In this document: in pieces, positions 45,074-54,786 of the stretch | Numbering within the stretch: position 1 is the stretch's first letter | How the letters are laid out: each line of letters starts with the position of its first letter | DNA from: Polaribacter sp. ALD11 | Lineage (GTDB): Bacteria > Bacteroidota > Bacteroidia > Flavobacteriales > Flavobacteriaceae | NCBI RefSeq assembly: GCF_002831685.1 | Contig: NZ_CP025119.1 | Coordinates: 35,001-99,000 of the forward strand | Reading direction: 5' to 3' | DNA: 64,000 bases | The notes under the pieces: generated by a model | Databases searched by the model: none | Told to the model about the DNA's origin: nothing | Seen by the model: the letters and a program-made list of their open reading frames with translations, nothing else | Translations under genes and position numbers: made by a program

Positions 45074-46423
45074 TTACTTATTTAATTCAACAGCATTTCC
45101 ATGACCTCTATACAGTTTCAAAGCATCTTCTAATTCAACTTCTATAATAGTTACATTGGGATCTAAGTTTTTTCCTTGGGGAATTTCAATTCTTAAAATT
45201 CCAGGAATATTGTTCCAAGCAGCGCCACCATTTCTTTCAAAACTTAATTCTTGATTAGAGCCTACTACTTTAATAGATTTCACTTTATTCTGAATACCTT
45301 TTAAAGAAATATAATTTTTTGGCGCATCAAACAAAGCCAAGTAAATTTTAGTTTCATCTTTGTTCAACATTGTTGGTCCATAAAAATGACCATAAGGCAA
45401 TCCTGCTTTAGAATTAAAGACAGCTGTTTCATGTTTTCTAATCCAATCTCCTAAAGCCTCTAAACGTTCTACTTGCTCTTTTGCAATGGTACCATCTGGT
45501 TTCGGACCGATGTTTAATAATAAATTTCCTCCAGAAGCAATTACTTCAACAAAAGTTCTTATAATTTGAGATTTTGGTTTGTAATTGGTATCCGATGGAA
45601 AATAACCCCAATTATTATTCATCGTCATACAAAATTCCCATGCACCATCTGGTCTAACTACAGGAATTCCTTGTTCTGGGGTACTATAATCTCCGTATGT
45701 TTTTAATCGAGAATTTACAACCACCTTAGGATTCCATGTTAACAAACTATCTTTTAGTGATTGCGCTCTCCATTGTTCGCTAGATTTTTCCCAATCACCA
45801 TCAAACCAATACAAGTCTGGCTTAAAAGTATCGCTCAATTCTTTTAACTGACCGTTGTTAAATTTAAGAAAACGTTGCCAAGGCGATAATTGATTTTGAT
45901 TTTTCTGAGGATAATTTTTACGTGTATCTGGTCTTGGAAAAACCACATCATAATCGGGATGCGACCAATCAATTAACGAATAATACAAACCTACTTTTAA
46001 ATTTTCTTTTCTTAGTGCATCTACAAAAGGAGCTACCAAATCGCGCTTTGCAGGTGTTTTTTCTAATACATTTAAGTGGCTTAATTTCGTGTCCCACAAA
46101 GCAACTCCATCATGATGTTTTGTAGTTAAAACGGCATAACGCGCGCCAATTTTTTTAAATAATTTAGCCCAAGCTTCCGGATCATAGTTTTTAGCAGTAA
46201 ACTCTTTACCTTGTGCCATATAATCATCATAAGAAATACGTTTATGATACATAGACCAAGACTCGCCAATTCCTTTTACACCGTAATATCCCCAATGAAT
46301 AAAGACCCCTAATTTAGCATCTTTAAACCACTCTAAACGTTCCTCTTTCGTCAGTTTTTCTTGTGCCGAAATTTGATTTGTAAACAAGAAAAGTAAAACA
46401 ATTGTTATCTTTAAATACTTCAT
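45074..46423 (-). CDS. GH29 alpha-L-fucosidase
   Basis: A 449-residue exported retaining fucosidase. After a signal peptide (cleavage near QISAQ) come the family blocks WFKDAKLGVFIHWGYYGV, YAVLTTKHHDGVALWDT, and the nucleophile region PDLYWFDGDWE near residue 215; GGNLLLNIGPKPDG follows near 300. Length and the linked C-terminal beta domain fit GH29. In this locus it would remove core or antenna fucose from N-glycans. It lies 3 bases after GH20. Confidence 0.94.
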   Translation of the reverse strand: MKYLKITIVLLFLFTNQISAQEKLTKEERLEWFKDAKLGVFIHWGYYGVKGIGESWSMYHKRISYDDYMAQGKEFTAKNYDPEAWAKLFKKIGARYAVLTTKHHDGVALWDTKLSHLNVLEKTPAKRDLVAPFVDALRKENLKVGLYYSLIDWSHPDYDVVFPRPDTRKNYPQKNQNQLSPWQRFLKFNNGQLKELSDTFKPDLYWFDGDWEKSSEQWRAQSLKDSLLTWNPKVVVNSRLKTYGDYSTPEQGIPVVRPDGAWEFCMTMNNNWGYFPSDTNYKPKSQIIRTFVEVIASGGNLLLNIGPKPDGTIAKEQVERLEALGDWIRKHETAVFNSKAGLPYGHFYGPTMLNKDETKIYLALFDAPKNYISLKGIQNKVKSIKVVGSNQELSFERNGGAAWNNIPGILRIEIPQGKNLDPNVTIIEVELEDALKLYRGHGNAVELNK

Positions 46424-46426
46424 ATT

Positions 46427-48757
46427 TTAATTAATTATAATTTCATCAACAAACAACCAAACATTACCTCCTTCTGGTGTTTTTGATAAGTTTTTAGCAA
46501 ATATTTTTACATACCTTACAGATTGCTCTTCAAAAGAAATTTTAAATTCCTTTAAATCGAAAGAAGGATTTTTAGCATATGCTCTTTTCTCTACACCAAC
46601 TTCCTTGTAATTTTTTCCATCTGTAGAAACGGAAACGGTTACTGCAGTCGGAAAATAAATTCCAGGCCCTTGGTTTTCTAAAGTCCCCAAAATAACTTCT
46701 TGAACTGATGTGTCTTCACCTAAATCAACAACAGCTTCCATATCTTTACCTAACCAAGCTTGCCAATGACCATCACTAAAATTTTTAGTTCCGCGTAAAG
46801 TATTTACCATTCCGAATTCACCTTCACCTTGATAACGATCATCATAAACTTCTTTGAAGGTTAGTTTTTTACCAACTGCTTTGTGAAATTTGATATTTGT
46901 ATGAAAAGGAACACCTACAGGTACATCGTTTTTAAAAAGTGACGCATGAATTTCTGTGGATTCGTTAATTGTTAATGGCTCTGTATACTTAACTGCAGCA
47001 TTTGTTAATTTTACATCATTTAAAGTATAACGAATATCTGCATCTGTAAATTCATTATTTAATGCTAGTGTTACCTTTTGGGTATCCATATCAATTTTTA
47101 CATCCTCCATTACCAAGTAGGCACTTTTTGCATAATTGATATCTAAATAATCATAACGCTCAAACATGGTAACAATTCTAGTTGAAAAATCTTCCCAATT
47201 ACGAGATTCTTTAGTTGACCATAACGTTTCAGATAATGCAGCCAATCTAGGAAAAATCATATATTCTGAATGAGATGTTGTTTTTATTTGCTCTGACCAT
47301 AAATTCGCTTGTCCTCCTAAAACATGTTTCGCTTCTGCAGCTGTCATTCCTTCTACAACAGGATCAAACGTGTACACTTTGCTTAAAGGCGTATAACCTC
47401 CCCAAGCCAATGGCTCTTCATTTTGTGGACCTTGATAATGGTCAAAATAACAATGAGAACCTGGTGTCATTATAACATCATGCCCTTGTTTTGCCGCTTC
47501 AAGACCACCTTTGGTACCTCTCCAACTCATTACAGTAGCCTCTGGTGCAATACCACCTTCTAAAATTTCATCCCAACCAATTAATCTTTTTCCTTTAGAG
47601 TTGATGAAGCTTTCCATTCTTTTGATGAAATAACTTTGTAATTCCTCAACATTTTCTAAATTTTCTGAACGCATTCTTTTGTTACAGTCAGGGCATTTTT
47701 TCCAATTGGTTTTGGTTGCTTCATCACCACCAACATGAATGTATTTTGATGGAAAAATCTCCATTACTTCCTCTAAAACATTTTCTAAAAATTCAAATGT
47801 ATGTTCTTTTCCAGCACAATAAATATCCGTAATTGGCCAAACTCCGCCAGAAGGAACTCCTATTGGTTTTTCATGACAAGACAATTCTGGATACGCTGCA
47901 ATTGCAGACGATACGTGCGCAGGCATTTCAATTTCTGGAATAATTTCTATATTTTTAGTTGCTGCATAGGCTACTAAATCTTTTAATTCATCTTGTGTGT
48001 AAAATCCACCATACGTCCCTTTTTCATCTGCGGATGTTGTATACCTACCATCCCAATGTTTGTCTTCTTGATCTACTCTCCAAGCACCAACTTCCGTTAA
48101 TTTTGGGTATTTTTTAATTTCGATACGCCATCCTTGGTCATCTACTAAATGCAAGTGCAACACATTCATTTTAAGCATTGCCAAACGATCTATCGTTTTT
48201 TTCAAATACGCTATTTCGAAAAAATGACGAGAAACATCTAACATTAAACCTCTATATTTATAACGAGGTTGGTCTTCAATTGTAAGATTAGGAATGAGCC
48301 AATCTGTACCTGAAACCGAATTTGAACTTTCAATTGCTACAGGAAGTAGTTGTCTAAGTGTTTCTACACCGTATATAAAACCAGCTTTTCCTTTTGAAGT
48401 AATTAAAATGCGATTAGAACCTACATTCAATTTATAAGCTTCATCGTCTAAGTTTTTATCAATAATAAATTGAACATAATTTTCTTCTGGAGCTTGTTCT
48501 AAAACGTCTAAATTCCACCCAGATACATTCTTAAATTTATCGATTAAAACCGAAGTTACTTCTTTTTGAGATGCAGCTGCTAAGATAAATTTGGTGTTTT
48601 CATCAAACTGAAAAGCACCTTTATTCAGCAGTAGTTTTGCTGGCTTAGGAATCACTGCAATATCACTTTCTGTGAAAATGATATCCTCATTACTTTTTTG
48701 ACAGGAAACCGTTATGACGATTATAGCCATAACCAAGATTTTTTTGATTACACTCAT
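46427..48757 (-). CDS. GH20 beta-N-acetylhexosaminidase lipoprotein
   Basis: A 776-residue periplasmic or surface lipoprotein (lipobox VITVSCQK). It has the GH20 N-terminal domain, then the catalytic barrel with YRGLMLDVSRHFF, HLVDDQGWRIEIK, and the paired Asp-Glu catalytic residues in YIHVGGDEATKTNW near residue 345. A C-terminal region from about 620 resembles an F5/8 type C (discoidin/CBM32-like) domain with VDLGEDTSVQEVILG. It removes terminal GlcNAc from glycan antennae or the trimmed core. Confidence 0.95.
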   Translation of the reverse strand: MSVIKKILVMAIIVITVSCQKSNEDIIFTESDIAVIPKPAKLLLNKGAFQFDENTKFILAAASQKEVTSVLIDKFKNVSGWNLDVLEQAPEENYVQFIIDKNLDDEAYKLNVGSNRILITSKGKAGFIYGVETLRQLLPVAIESSNSVSGTDWLIPNLTIEDQPRYKYRGLMLDVSRHFFEIAYLKKTIDRLAMLKMNVLHLHLVDDQGWRIEIKKYPKLTEVGAWRVDQEDKHWDGRYTTSADEKGTYGGFYTQDELKDLVAYAATKNIEIIPEIEMPAHVSSAIAAYPELSCHEKPIGVPSGGVWPITDIYCAGKEHTFEFLENVLEEVMEIFPSKYIHVGGDEATKTNWKKCPDCNKRMRSENLENVEELQSYFIKRMESFINSKGKRLIGWDEILEGGIAPEATVMSWRGTKGGLEAAKQGHDVIMTPGSHCYFDHYQGPQNEEPLAWGGYTPLSKVYTFDPVVEGMTAAEAKHVLGGQANLWSEQIKTTSHSEYMIFPRLAALSETLWSTKESRNWEDFSTRIVTMFERYDYLDINYAKSAYLVMEDVKIDMDTQKVTLALNNEFTDADIRYTLNDVKLTNAAVKYTEPLTINESTEIHASLFKNDVPVGVPFHTNIKFHKAVGKKLTFKEVYDDRYQGEGEFGMVNTLRGTKNFSDGHWQAWLGKDMEAVVDLGEDTSVQEVILGTLENQGPGIYFPTAVTVSVSTDGKNYKEVGVEKRAYAKNPSFDLKEFKISFEEQSVRYVKIFAKNLSKTPEGGNVWLFVDEIIIN

Positions 48758-48839
48758 TTTTATGAAATTTTAATTATCAATCTTTTTTTAATTATATCAA
48801 GACACATCAATATGGTCTTTCTTTCTGTTTTATTACTTT

Positions 48840-51086
48840 TTATTGATACATTTTAGAAGTTGCTGCCATCGATTTCTTGGTGTTTTTATTAGGAGTATTT
48901 CCCATTGTAAAAATCAATTTTCCACCTTGCATAATCTCTGTATGTTTGATGTAACTTCGTTCTATAACCTCATTATTTAAGGTAATAGCTTGAATGTATT
49001 TGTTTTCTGAACTGTTATGTATTGTTTCTACAGTAAAGGTTTTTCCGTTTTCTAGATTGAGGGTAGCTGTATCTACAATAGGAGAACCAAAAGCGTAAAC
49101 TCCTTGTGCAGGATTTACAGGATAAAAACCTAAGGCACTAAAAATATACCAAGAAGACATTTGTCCGCAATCTTCATTACCACAATGTCCGTTTGGTTTA
49201 TTTTTATACTGTGTTTCTAAAATTTCACGGATTAATTTTTGTGTTTTCCAAGGCTTATCAATGTAATTATACAAATATGCTACGTGATGACTAGGTTCAT
49301 TTCCATGTGCATATTGACCAATCATTCCGGTACTAAAAATTGGTAACTTATCTTCTGGAAGCGGATCTAAAGTAAACATAGAATCTAGCTTTTTTTCAAA
49401 ATTTTCTTTTCCACCAACAGTAGTTACCAAACCTTCAATATCGTGTTGCACAGACCAAAAATATTGCCAAGCATTACTTTCGCAGAAATAAGGAGAGTAA
49501 TCTTTAGGAATAAAATCTTTTAAGAAAAGTCCGTTGTTAGATTTAGGTCGCATAAATGTACTTTTAGAATCGTACACATTTCGCCAATTTTCAGAACGCT
49601 TTAAAAACGTATTATAATCCTCTGTTTTTCCCAATGCTTTTGCAAATTGAGCAATACACCAATCTCCGTATGCATATTCTAGGGTTTTAGAAACCGACCA
49701 ATCTTCATGCTGTTCGTCAATTGGCACGTATCCCAATTGCATGTATTTATCAATTTCTCTTGATGCATCTGTAGCACTTGCAATACACGCTTCGTATGCC
49801 AATTCAGCATCAAAACCTTTAATTCCTTTAAAATAAGCATCTACAATTACAGGTACTGCGTGGTAACCAATCATCATATTGGTTTCATTTCCTTGCATAG
49901 ACCAAACCGGTAATAAACCTGTTTCTTTGTAATGAGCAAGCATAGAATTTACCATGTCTGAAACTCTAGTAGGGTGCAAAATGGTGTATAACGGGTGTGC
50001 AGCTCTATACGTATCCCATAATGAAAACGTATCATATCTATCAAAACCATCAGCATTCATGATAGCATCGTTTGCTCCTTTATAATTTCCGTTATGATCG
50101 CTCAATAAAGTTGGTGCCAACATCGATTGATACAACATTGTGTAAAAAATGTGTTTTTTTGTACTATCTTTTGTTGTGATTACTATTTTTTGAAGTTGTT
50201 TTTCCCATTTGTCTTTCGCTTGATTCTTTAAGGCTTCAAAATCAAAATTAGGAGCCTCTTTTTCTAAGGATTGATAAGCACCTTCAATAGTTGCCGTTGA
50301 AAGGCCTGTTTTTAAAATAATTTCTTCACCTTCTTCCGTTGAATAATTTAAAATTATTTTGGTGTTTTTACCAGTAACAGGAGATTTTGTAAGCGTATCA
50401 TTCTTAAATAATTGATATTCTTTAAAAGGTTTTGATACTTTGATTACAAAATAGACGCGTTGGTCTTTTGCCCAACCAGAAGATTTTCTATAACCTTCTA
50501 TTGTGGTGTTATTAACTACTTTAAAATGAGTTTCTGTAGGACTGTCCCAATTTAGCGCATAGCCTAAATCGATATAAATTTGTGTATTCTCATCTTTTGG
50601 AAATGTGTATTTATGAATACCCGTTCTTTCTGTTGCTGTTAATTCAGCTTTAATTCCGTAATCTAATAAATCAACCGAATAATAACCAGGGGAAGCGGAT
50701 TCTTTTTCATGTGAAAAACTAGAAAATGGTTTAAAACTATTCGCTTTAATTCTTTTTGAAAACTTACTATTGGTAGGCATTACTAGAATATCATATAAAT
50801 CTCCAGCACCTGTACCAGATAAATGCATGTGTGAAAAACCAGAAATGATAGAATCTTTATAAAAATATCCTGCAATTCTATCCCAACCAGGAATACCAAT
50901 ATCTGGACTTAATTGCACCATTCCGTAAGGAACGGTTGCACCAGGATACGTATTTCCAGGACCATCTGTACCAATAAACGGATTCACAAAATTAGTAAGG
51001 TTTTCTTGAGTAACTATTTTTTCTGGTTCTTTGCATTGTAGCAAAAAGATAGTACAGAGTAGATATAATAGATTGTATGTTTTCAT
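48840..51086 (-). CDS. GH92 alpha-mannosidase lipoprotein
   Basis: A 748-residue exported GH92 enzyme with a lipobox (FLLQCKEPE). The family blocks are NFVNPFIGTDGPGNTYPGAT near residue 32, the catalytic acid region VWSMQGNETNMMIGYH near 400, HGNEPSHHVAYLYNY near 620, and GNEDCGQMSSWYIFSALGFY near 670. All standard catalytic positions are kept, so it is a typical active exo-alpha-mannosidase, most often alpha-1,2 or alpha-1,3 in this subgroup. Closest by eye to the copy at 58820. Confidence 0.95.
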   Translation of the reverse strand: MKTYNLLYLLCTIFLLQCKEPEKIVTQENLTNFVNPFIGTDGPGNTYPGATVPYGMVQLSPDIGIPGWDRIAGYFYKDSIISGFSHMHLSGTGAGDLYDILVMPTNSKFSKRIKANSFKPFSSFSHEKESASPGYYSVDLLDYGIKAELTATERTGIHKYTFPKDENTQIYIDLGYALNWDSPTETHFKVVNNTTIEGYRKSSGWAKDQRVYFVIKVSKPFKEYQLFKNDTLTKSPVTGKNTKIILNYSTEEGEEIILKTGLSTATIEGAYQSLEKEAPNFDFEALKNQAKDKWEKQLQKIVITTKDSTKKHIFYTMLYQSMLAPTLLSDHNGNYKGANDAIMNADGFDRYDTFSLWDTYRAAHPLYTILHPTRVSDMVNSMLAHYKETGLLPVWSMQGNETNMMIGYHAVPVIVDAYFKGIKGFDAELAYEACIASATDASREIDKYMQLGYVPIDEQHEDWSVSKTLEYAYGDWCIAQFAKALGKTEDYNTFLKRSENWRNVYDSKSTFMRPKSNNGLFLKDFIPKDYSPYFCESNAWQYFWSVQHDIEGLVTTVGGKENFEKKLDSMFTLDPLPEDKLPIFSTGMIGQYAHGNEPSHHVAYLYNYIDKPWKTQKLIREILETQYKNKPNGHCGNEDCGQMSSWYIFSALGFYPVNPAQGVYAFGSPIVDTATLNLENGKTFTVETIHNSSENKYIQAITLNNEVIERSYIKHTEIMQGGKLIFTMGNTPNKNTKKSMAATSKMYQ

Positions 51087-51142
51087 TAATTTAGATTCTA
51101 AAATTTAATTGTACTAAAAGTTGTTCTCCTTTTTATTTAAAA

Positions 51143-52456
51143 CTAGCTGATAGCAACTTCAGATTTCCCGTTTTTGAAACCAAACCAAACAATGTATGCA
51201 TAACAAAGAACGATTAAAAGTAATGCACTTTTAAAAGCAATATAATCTGTTAAAAATCCAAAAGTAGGAGGGATGATCGCACCACCAACAATGGCTGTAC
51301 ATAATAAACCTGATGCTTTTGGTTTTAAATGACCAATACCATCAATAGCTAGCGTAAAAATTGTTGGAAACATAATAGAGTTGAACAGACCAACAGCCAA
51401 GATACTCCACATGCTTACCAAGCCAAACGTACTTACAGATAAGACAATTAAGCCAATAGAGATAGATGCAAAAATAGCCAGGACTTTTCCTGGTTTCATA
51501 ATTCGGGTAAGATACGCGCCTGCAAATCTACCAATCATAGCACCAGACCAATAAAAGGTGACAAAAACGCCAACGACTGCTTTGTCATCTTTTTCGGCTA
51601 AACCTGAGTTTAAAATGGCTTCTGCAATAGATTTCATAATCCCATTTTCTTTAATAACCGATACAAGGTTCATTTCTAAAAAGTAGTTTACTAAATAACT
51701 ACCAATAGCAACCTCTGCACCAACGTAAAAGAAGATACCTAATACACCCTGCATTAATTTTTTATTTTTAAAAGCTTCACGATACGTTCCTGTGGAAACT
51801 TCAGAAATCATATTTGGTAATTTTGCAAATAAGAAAACCAAAGCAATCAAACCTATAAATGCTGCCAAGCCTAAAAAAGGTGTTTGAACCGCAGCGGCTT
51901 CTGTAGTTAAATATGCTTCTTTTGCAGCTCCATCTAGTACCGCAATTTCGTCTTTAGTTTTTATCACATCACTTAAAATAAACATCGCACCAATTACGGG
52001 AGCTACTGCTGTTCCTAAAGAATTAAATGCTTGAGATAAATTCAACCGACTAGATGCGCCAGCTTCAGAACCCAAGACAGCCACAAAAGGATTTGCTGCT
52101 ACTTGCAAAACGGTAATACCCGCTGCTAAAATGAAATAGGCCAGCATAAAAATGCCAAACTCACGATAGGATGCTGCCGGATAAAAAAGCAGACAACCTA
52201 ATGCCATGGTTAATAAACCTAAAATAATACCTTTTTTATAGCCTATTTTAGATAGAATATAACTTGCTGGAATCGATAGTAAAAAGAATGCACCAAAAAA
52301 AGCAAATTGCACTAATCCTGCTTGAAAATAGGTTAGTGTAAATAGTTCACGCAAACGAGGAATCAAAGAATCTACCAATACCGTAATAAATCCCCAAAGG
52401 AAAAATAAAACAGTTAGTAAGATAAATGCGGAGCGATAGGGTTTTTGATTTGACAT
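51143..52456 (-). CDS. MFS sugar transporter of the FucP/NagP type
   Basis: A 437-residue inner-membrane symporter with 12 predicted helices. The start MSNQKPYRSAFILLTVLFFL and segments such as LWGFITVLVDSLIPRLRE, AGITVLQVAANPFVAVLG and SSRLNLSQAFNSLGTAVAPV are the hallmark of the fucose/glucose/GlcNAc:H+ symporter branch. Within this operon it should import monosaccharides freed in the periplasm, such as fucose, GlcNAc or mannose; sequence does not decide which. Confidence 0.92.
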   Translation of the reverse strand: MSNQKPYRSAFILLTVLFFLWGFITVLVDSLIPRLRELFTLTYFQAGLVQFAFFGAFFLLSIPASYILSKIGYKKGIILGLLTMALGCLLFYPAASYREFGIFMLAYFILAAGITVLQVAANPFVAVLGSEAGASSRLNLSQAFNSLGTAVAPVIGAMFILSDVIKTKDEIAVLDGAAKEAYLTTEAAAVQTPFLGLAAFIGLIALVFLFAKLPNMISEVSTGTYREAFKNKKLMQGVLGIFFYVGAEVAIGSYLVNYFLEMNLVSVIKENGIMKSIAEAILNSGLAEKDDKAVVGVFVTFYWSGAMIGRFAGAYLTRIMKPGKVLAIFASISIGLIVLSVSTFGLVSMWSILAVGLFNSIMFPTIFTLAIDGIGHLKPKASGLLCTAIVGGAIIPPTFGFLTDYIAFKSALLLIVLCYAYIVWFGFKNGKSEVAIS

Positions 52457-52494
52457 GGTTCTGATTATAATTTCTACTTTAAATATTCCCTCTA

Positions 52495-53598
52495 TTATAG
52501 AGTTTTCTTAATTTCTTTAATTGTTTTTAAATAGTCGTCTGTTAATTGTGGACCATCAAAAAAAGTAATTCCTTTTGCGCCATTTTCTTTCGCTAAATGG
52601 ATGGCTTGCTTTAACTCTTCGCTAGATGAAAAAGGCGGTAAATATACGCCTGTGTTTATAGCAACATCTTTATCTTCTAAATCTGTTACACCTTGTTTTG
52701 TTGCATACCCAATCCAATCGATTTCTTCATTATAAAAACCATGATAAATCATAGGATACACTGCATCAATATTCCATTTGTCCCAACGTTGGCGAACCAT
52801 ATGATCGGCCATTTCTGGATAGGGAAAAACAGCAGCTGTTAAGTTTTTATTGTTCTTATGAACAATTTCATAAGCGTCATTTACTAGGTTTCGGATAGCA
52901 TTCAATCTGAAATTTTTCCATTCCATATCAATTGCTGTATTTTCACTTTCTAAAGGATTTTTATGATGAATTTTTTCAAACTCACTAATGCAAACTTCGC
53001 AATAACAAAAATCAAATTCTGCCATTTCAGTCTCTTGTTTTAAGTCGTACTTTGGAAGTAAACCAATTGGCAAGAAAATATCTGGGAAACGAATGTAATC
53101 TAAATGAACACTTTCAATTCCGTCAACTTTAGACAAACCTTCCACTAGACCTAAAATATGATTTCTAGACTCGGTTCTTGTTGGGCATAACCATTGGTAA
53201 TAACCAACATACGGACGGGTATCAAAACAAGATTTACCATCTCTACTCACCATATACCATTCTGGGTGTTTCAACGCAATTGTGTCTCCAGGTCTGTTTA
53301 CAGCCATAATCCACGCATGTACTTTTAAACCTTCTTTGGCAGCCAAAGGAGCTAAGCGCTCTAGTTCTTTAGGGTCTGTGCCTGTATTTATTAAAAGTTC
53401 GTCAATTCCACCTTCTTTATATCTCTTAAACTCGGCAATATAACTAGCGTTGGTTTTGTTTTTGCTAGAGGTTATCCAAGTACCAAAAGTAAATGTATCC
53501 TCTTTTGTAGAGGCATTGATGAGTTTTTTTTCTTGTTTTTGATTACAGCTTGCCAAAATTAAAATTGACATAAAAAACAATAGTTGTTTTACTTTCAT
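52495..53598 (-). CDS. GHL10-like putative glycoside hydrolase lipoprotein, uncharacterised
   Basis: A 367-residue lipoprotein (lipobox LILASCNQ). It resembles the DUF187/GHL10 barrel proteins: HAWIMAVNRPGDT, the conserved WLCPTRTESRNHIL, and VHLDYIRFPD with an Asp-Tyr-Ile-Arg core near residue 168, then a CEVCISEF cysteine segment and YPMIYHGF near 278. Families with this barrel contain hydrolases of unclear or diverse activity. Its place between GH18 and the sugar transporter suggests an N-glycan-related enzyme of unknown bond specificity. The substrate is unknown. Confidence 0.8.
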   Translation of the reverse strand: MKVKQLLFFMSILILASCNQKQEKKLINASTKEDTFTFGTWITSSKNKTNASYIAEFKRYKEGGIDELLINTGTDPKELERLAPLAAKEGLKVHAWIMAVNRPGDTIALKHPEWYMVSRDGKSCFDTRPYVGYYQWLCPTRTESRNHILGLVEGLSKVDGIESVHLDYIRFPDIFLPIGLLPKYDLKQETEMAEFDFCYCEVCISEFEKIHHKNPLESENTAIDMEWKNFRLNAIRNLVNDAYEIVHKNNKNLTAAVFPYPEMADHMVRQRWDKWNIDAVYPMIYHGFYNEEIDWIGYATKQGVTDLEDKDVAINTGVYLPPFSSSEELKQAIHLAKENGAKGITFFDGPQLTDDYLKTIKEIKKTL

Positions 53599-53620
53599 TG
53601 ATCTGTGATTTAATATTAAA

Positions 53621-54781
53621 TTATTCCTTTAAATTTTCAAAAAGTGTGTTCAACAATTCCTGATCTTTGTCTAAACTATATTCCCAGAACATAGCGCCTC
53701 CAAATCCGTTTTCCTTTATAAACGCTGCTTTTAATTTAATATCTTTAGACGTTTCCCAAGAAACAAATGTACTATCGGTTTCACTCCATAAATAGGAAGC
53801 TTTTGCAGATTCATCATACATTTCTTTATATTTTCCTGTTGCTACTTTTTTCTTAAGGTCTTTGTAAGACACAATATAACCGCCCTCTAGCGAGTGATCA
53901 TTTAAACCATCTGTTGTAGAACTTACCTTTTTCCATTGTCTTCCATAGAAAGGAATTCCCATAACTAACTTATCTGCTGGCACGCCTGCTTCCAAATGTC
54001 TTTCCATAGCATCTACTCCGCTATTCACATTGTATGTATCTTTTTCTGAAGGATATAAATTTGCATGATGCCCTGTTTGATAATACCAACCTTGATAAAA
54101 ATCATAACACATTACATTTATAAAATCGAGATATTGATGCGCTTCCCCCAAATTAGTTTGTTCTATATAAGTTTCATCAGCTCCCGTAGCAATGGTTAAC
54201 AAATAGTATGTATTATTTTTATTTCCTTCAACATCTAAAGCTTTGCGAATTTCTGCCAAAAGCAAGGTGAAATTATCTTTGTCTGAAGGACGAAAAGGAT
54301 TGTCTTCTCCACGTTGCCCTGGGTATTCCCAATCTAAATCGACACCATCAAAACCATGTTCTAGTAATAGGTTTACACAACTTTCTGCGAATTTTTTTCT
54401 GGAAGCTTCATAAGCTGCCATTGTAGAAAATTGATCAGACCAAACCCAACCACCTACAGAATACAATACTTTTAAATTTGGATTTTGTTTTTTTAGTGAT
54501 ATCAGCGTCGCAATTTTAGCTTTATCTGTTTCTAACTCAAACTTTGCTTTACCATCTACAATATTTGCAAATGCAAAATTGATGTGTGTTAATTTAGTCG
54601 CATCAATTTTAGAGAAATCATAATCTTCATAACCAGCAGCATACCCAATTATTTTAAAATCTTTATTTACAGCTGCATTATTAACCGATTCTATTGCTAC
54701 TTTTTTGTCATTAGATTTTTTAGTGCTATTTGAGCAGGCAAAAAAAAGTGGTATTATAAAAAGATATTTTATGAATTTCAT
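53621..54781 (-). CDS. GH18 family chitinase/endo-beta-N-acetylglucosaminidase-like lipoprotein
   Basis: A 386-residue lipoprotein (lipobox PLFFACSN). The GH18 barrel has KVLYSVGGWVWS, the catalytic DxxDxDxE motif in FDGVDLDWEYPG near residue 150, INVMCYDFYQGW, and the insertion domain start IPFYGRQWKKV near 277, ending GGAMFWEYSLD. The insertion domain is the mark of chitinase-type GH18 rather than the classical EndoH/EndoF types. In this operon it most likely cleaves the chitobiose core of PNGase-released glycans, which is inference. Confidence 0.92.
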   Translation of the reverse strand: MKFIKYLFIIPLFFACSNSTKKSNDKKVAIESVNNAAVNKDFKIIGYAAGYEDYDFSKIDATKLTHINFAFANIVDGKAKFELETDKAKIATLISLKKQNPNLKVLYSVGGWVWSDQFSTMAAYEASRKKFAESCVNLLLEHGFDGVDLDWEYPGQRGEDNPFRPSDKDNFTLLLAEIRKALDVEGNKNNTYYLLTIATGADETYIEQTNLGEAHQYLDFINVMCYDFYQGWYYQTGHHANLYPSEKDTYNVNSGVDAMERHLEAGVPADKLVMGIPFYGRQWKKVSSTTDGLNDHSLEGGYIVSYKDLKKKVATGKYKEMYDESAKASYLWSETDSTFVSWETSKDIKLKAAFIKENGFGGAMFWEYSLDKDQELLNTLFENLKE

Positions 54782-54786
54782 TTTAT

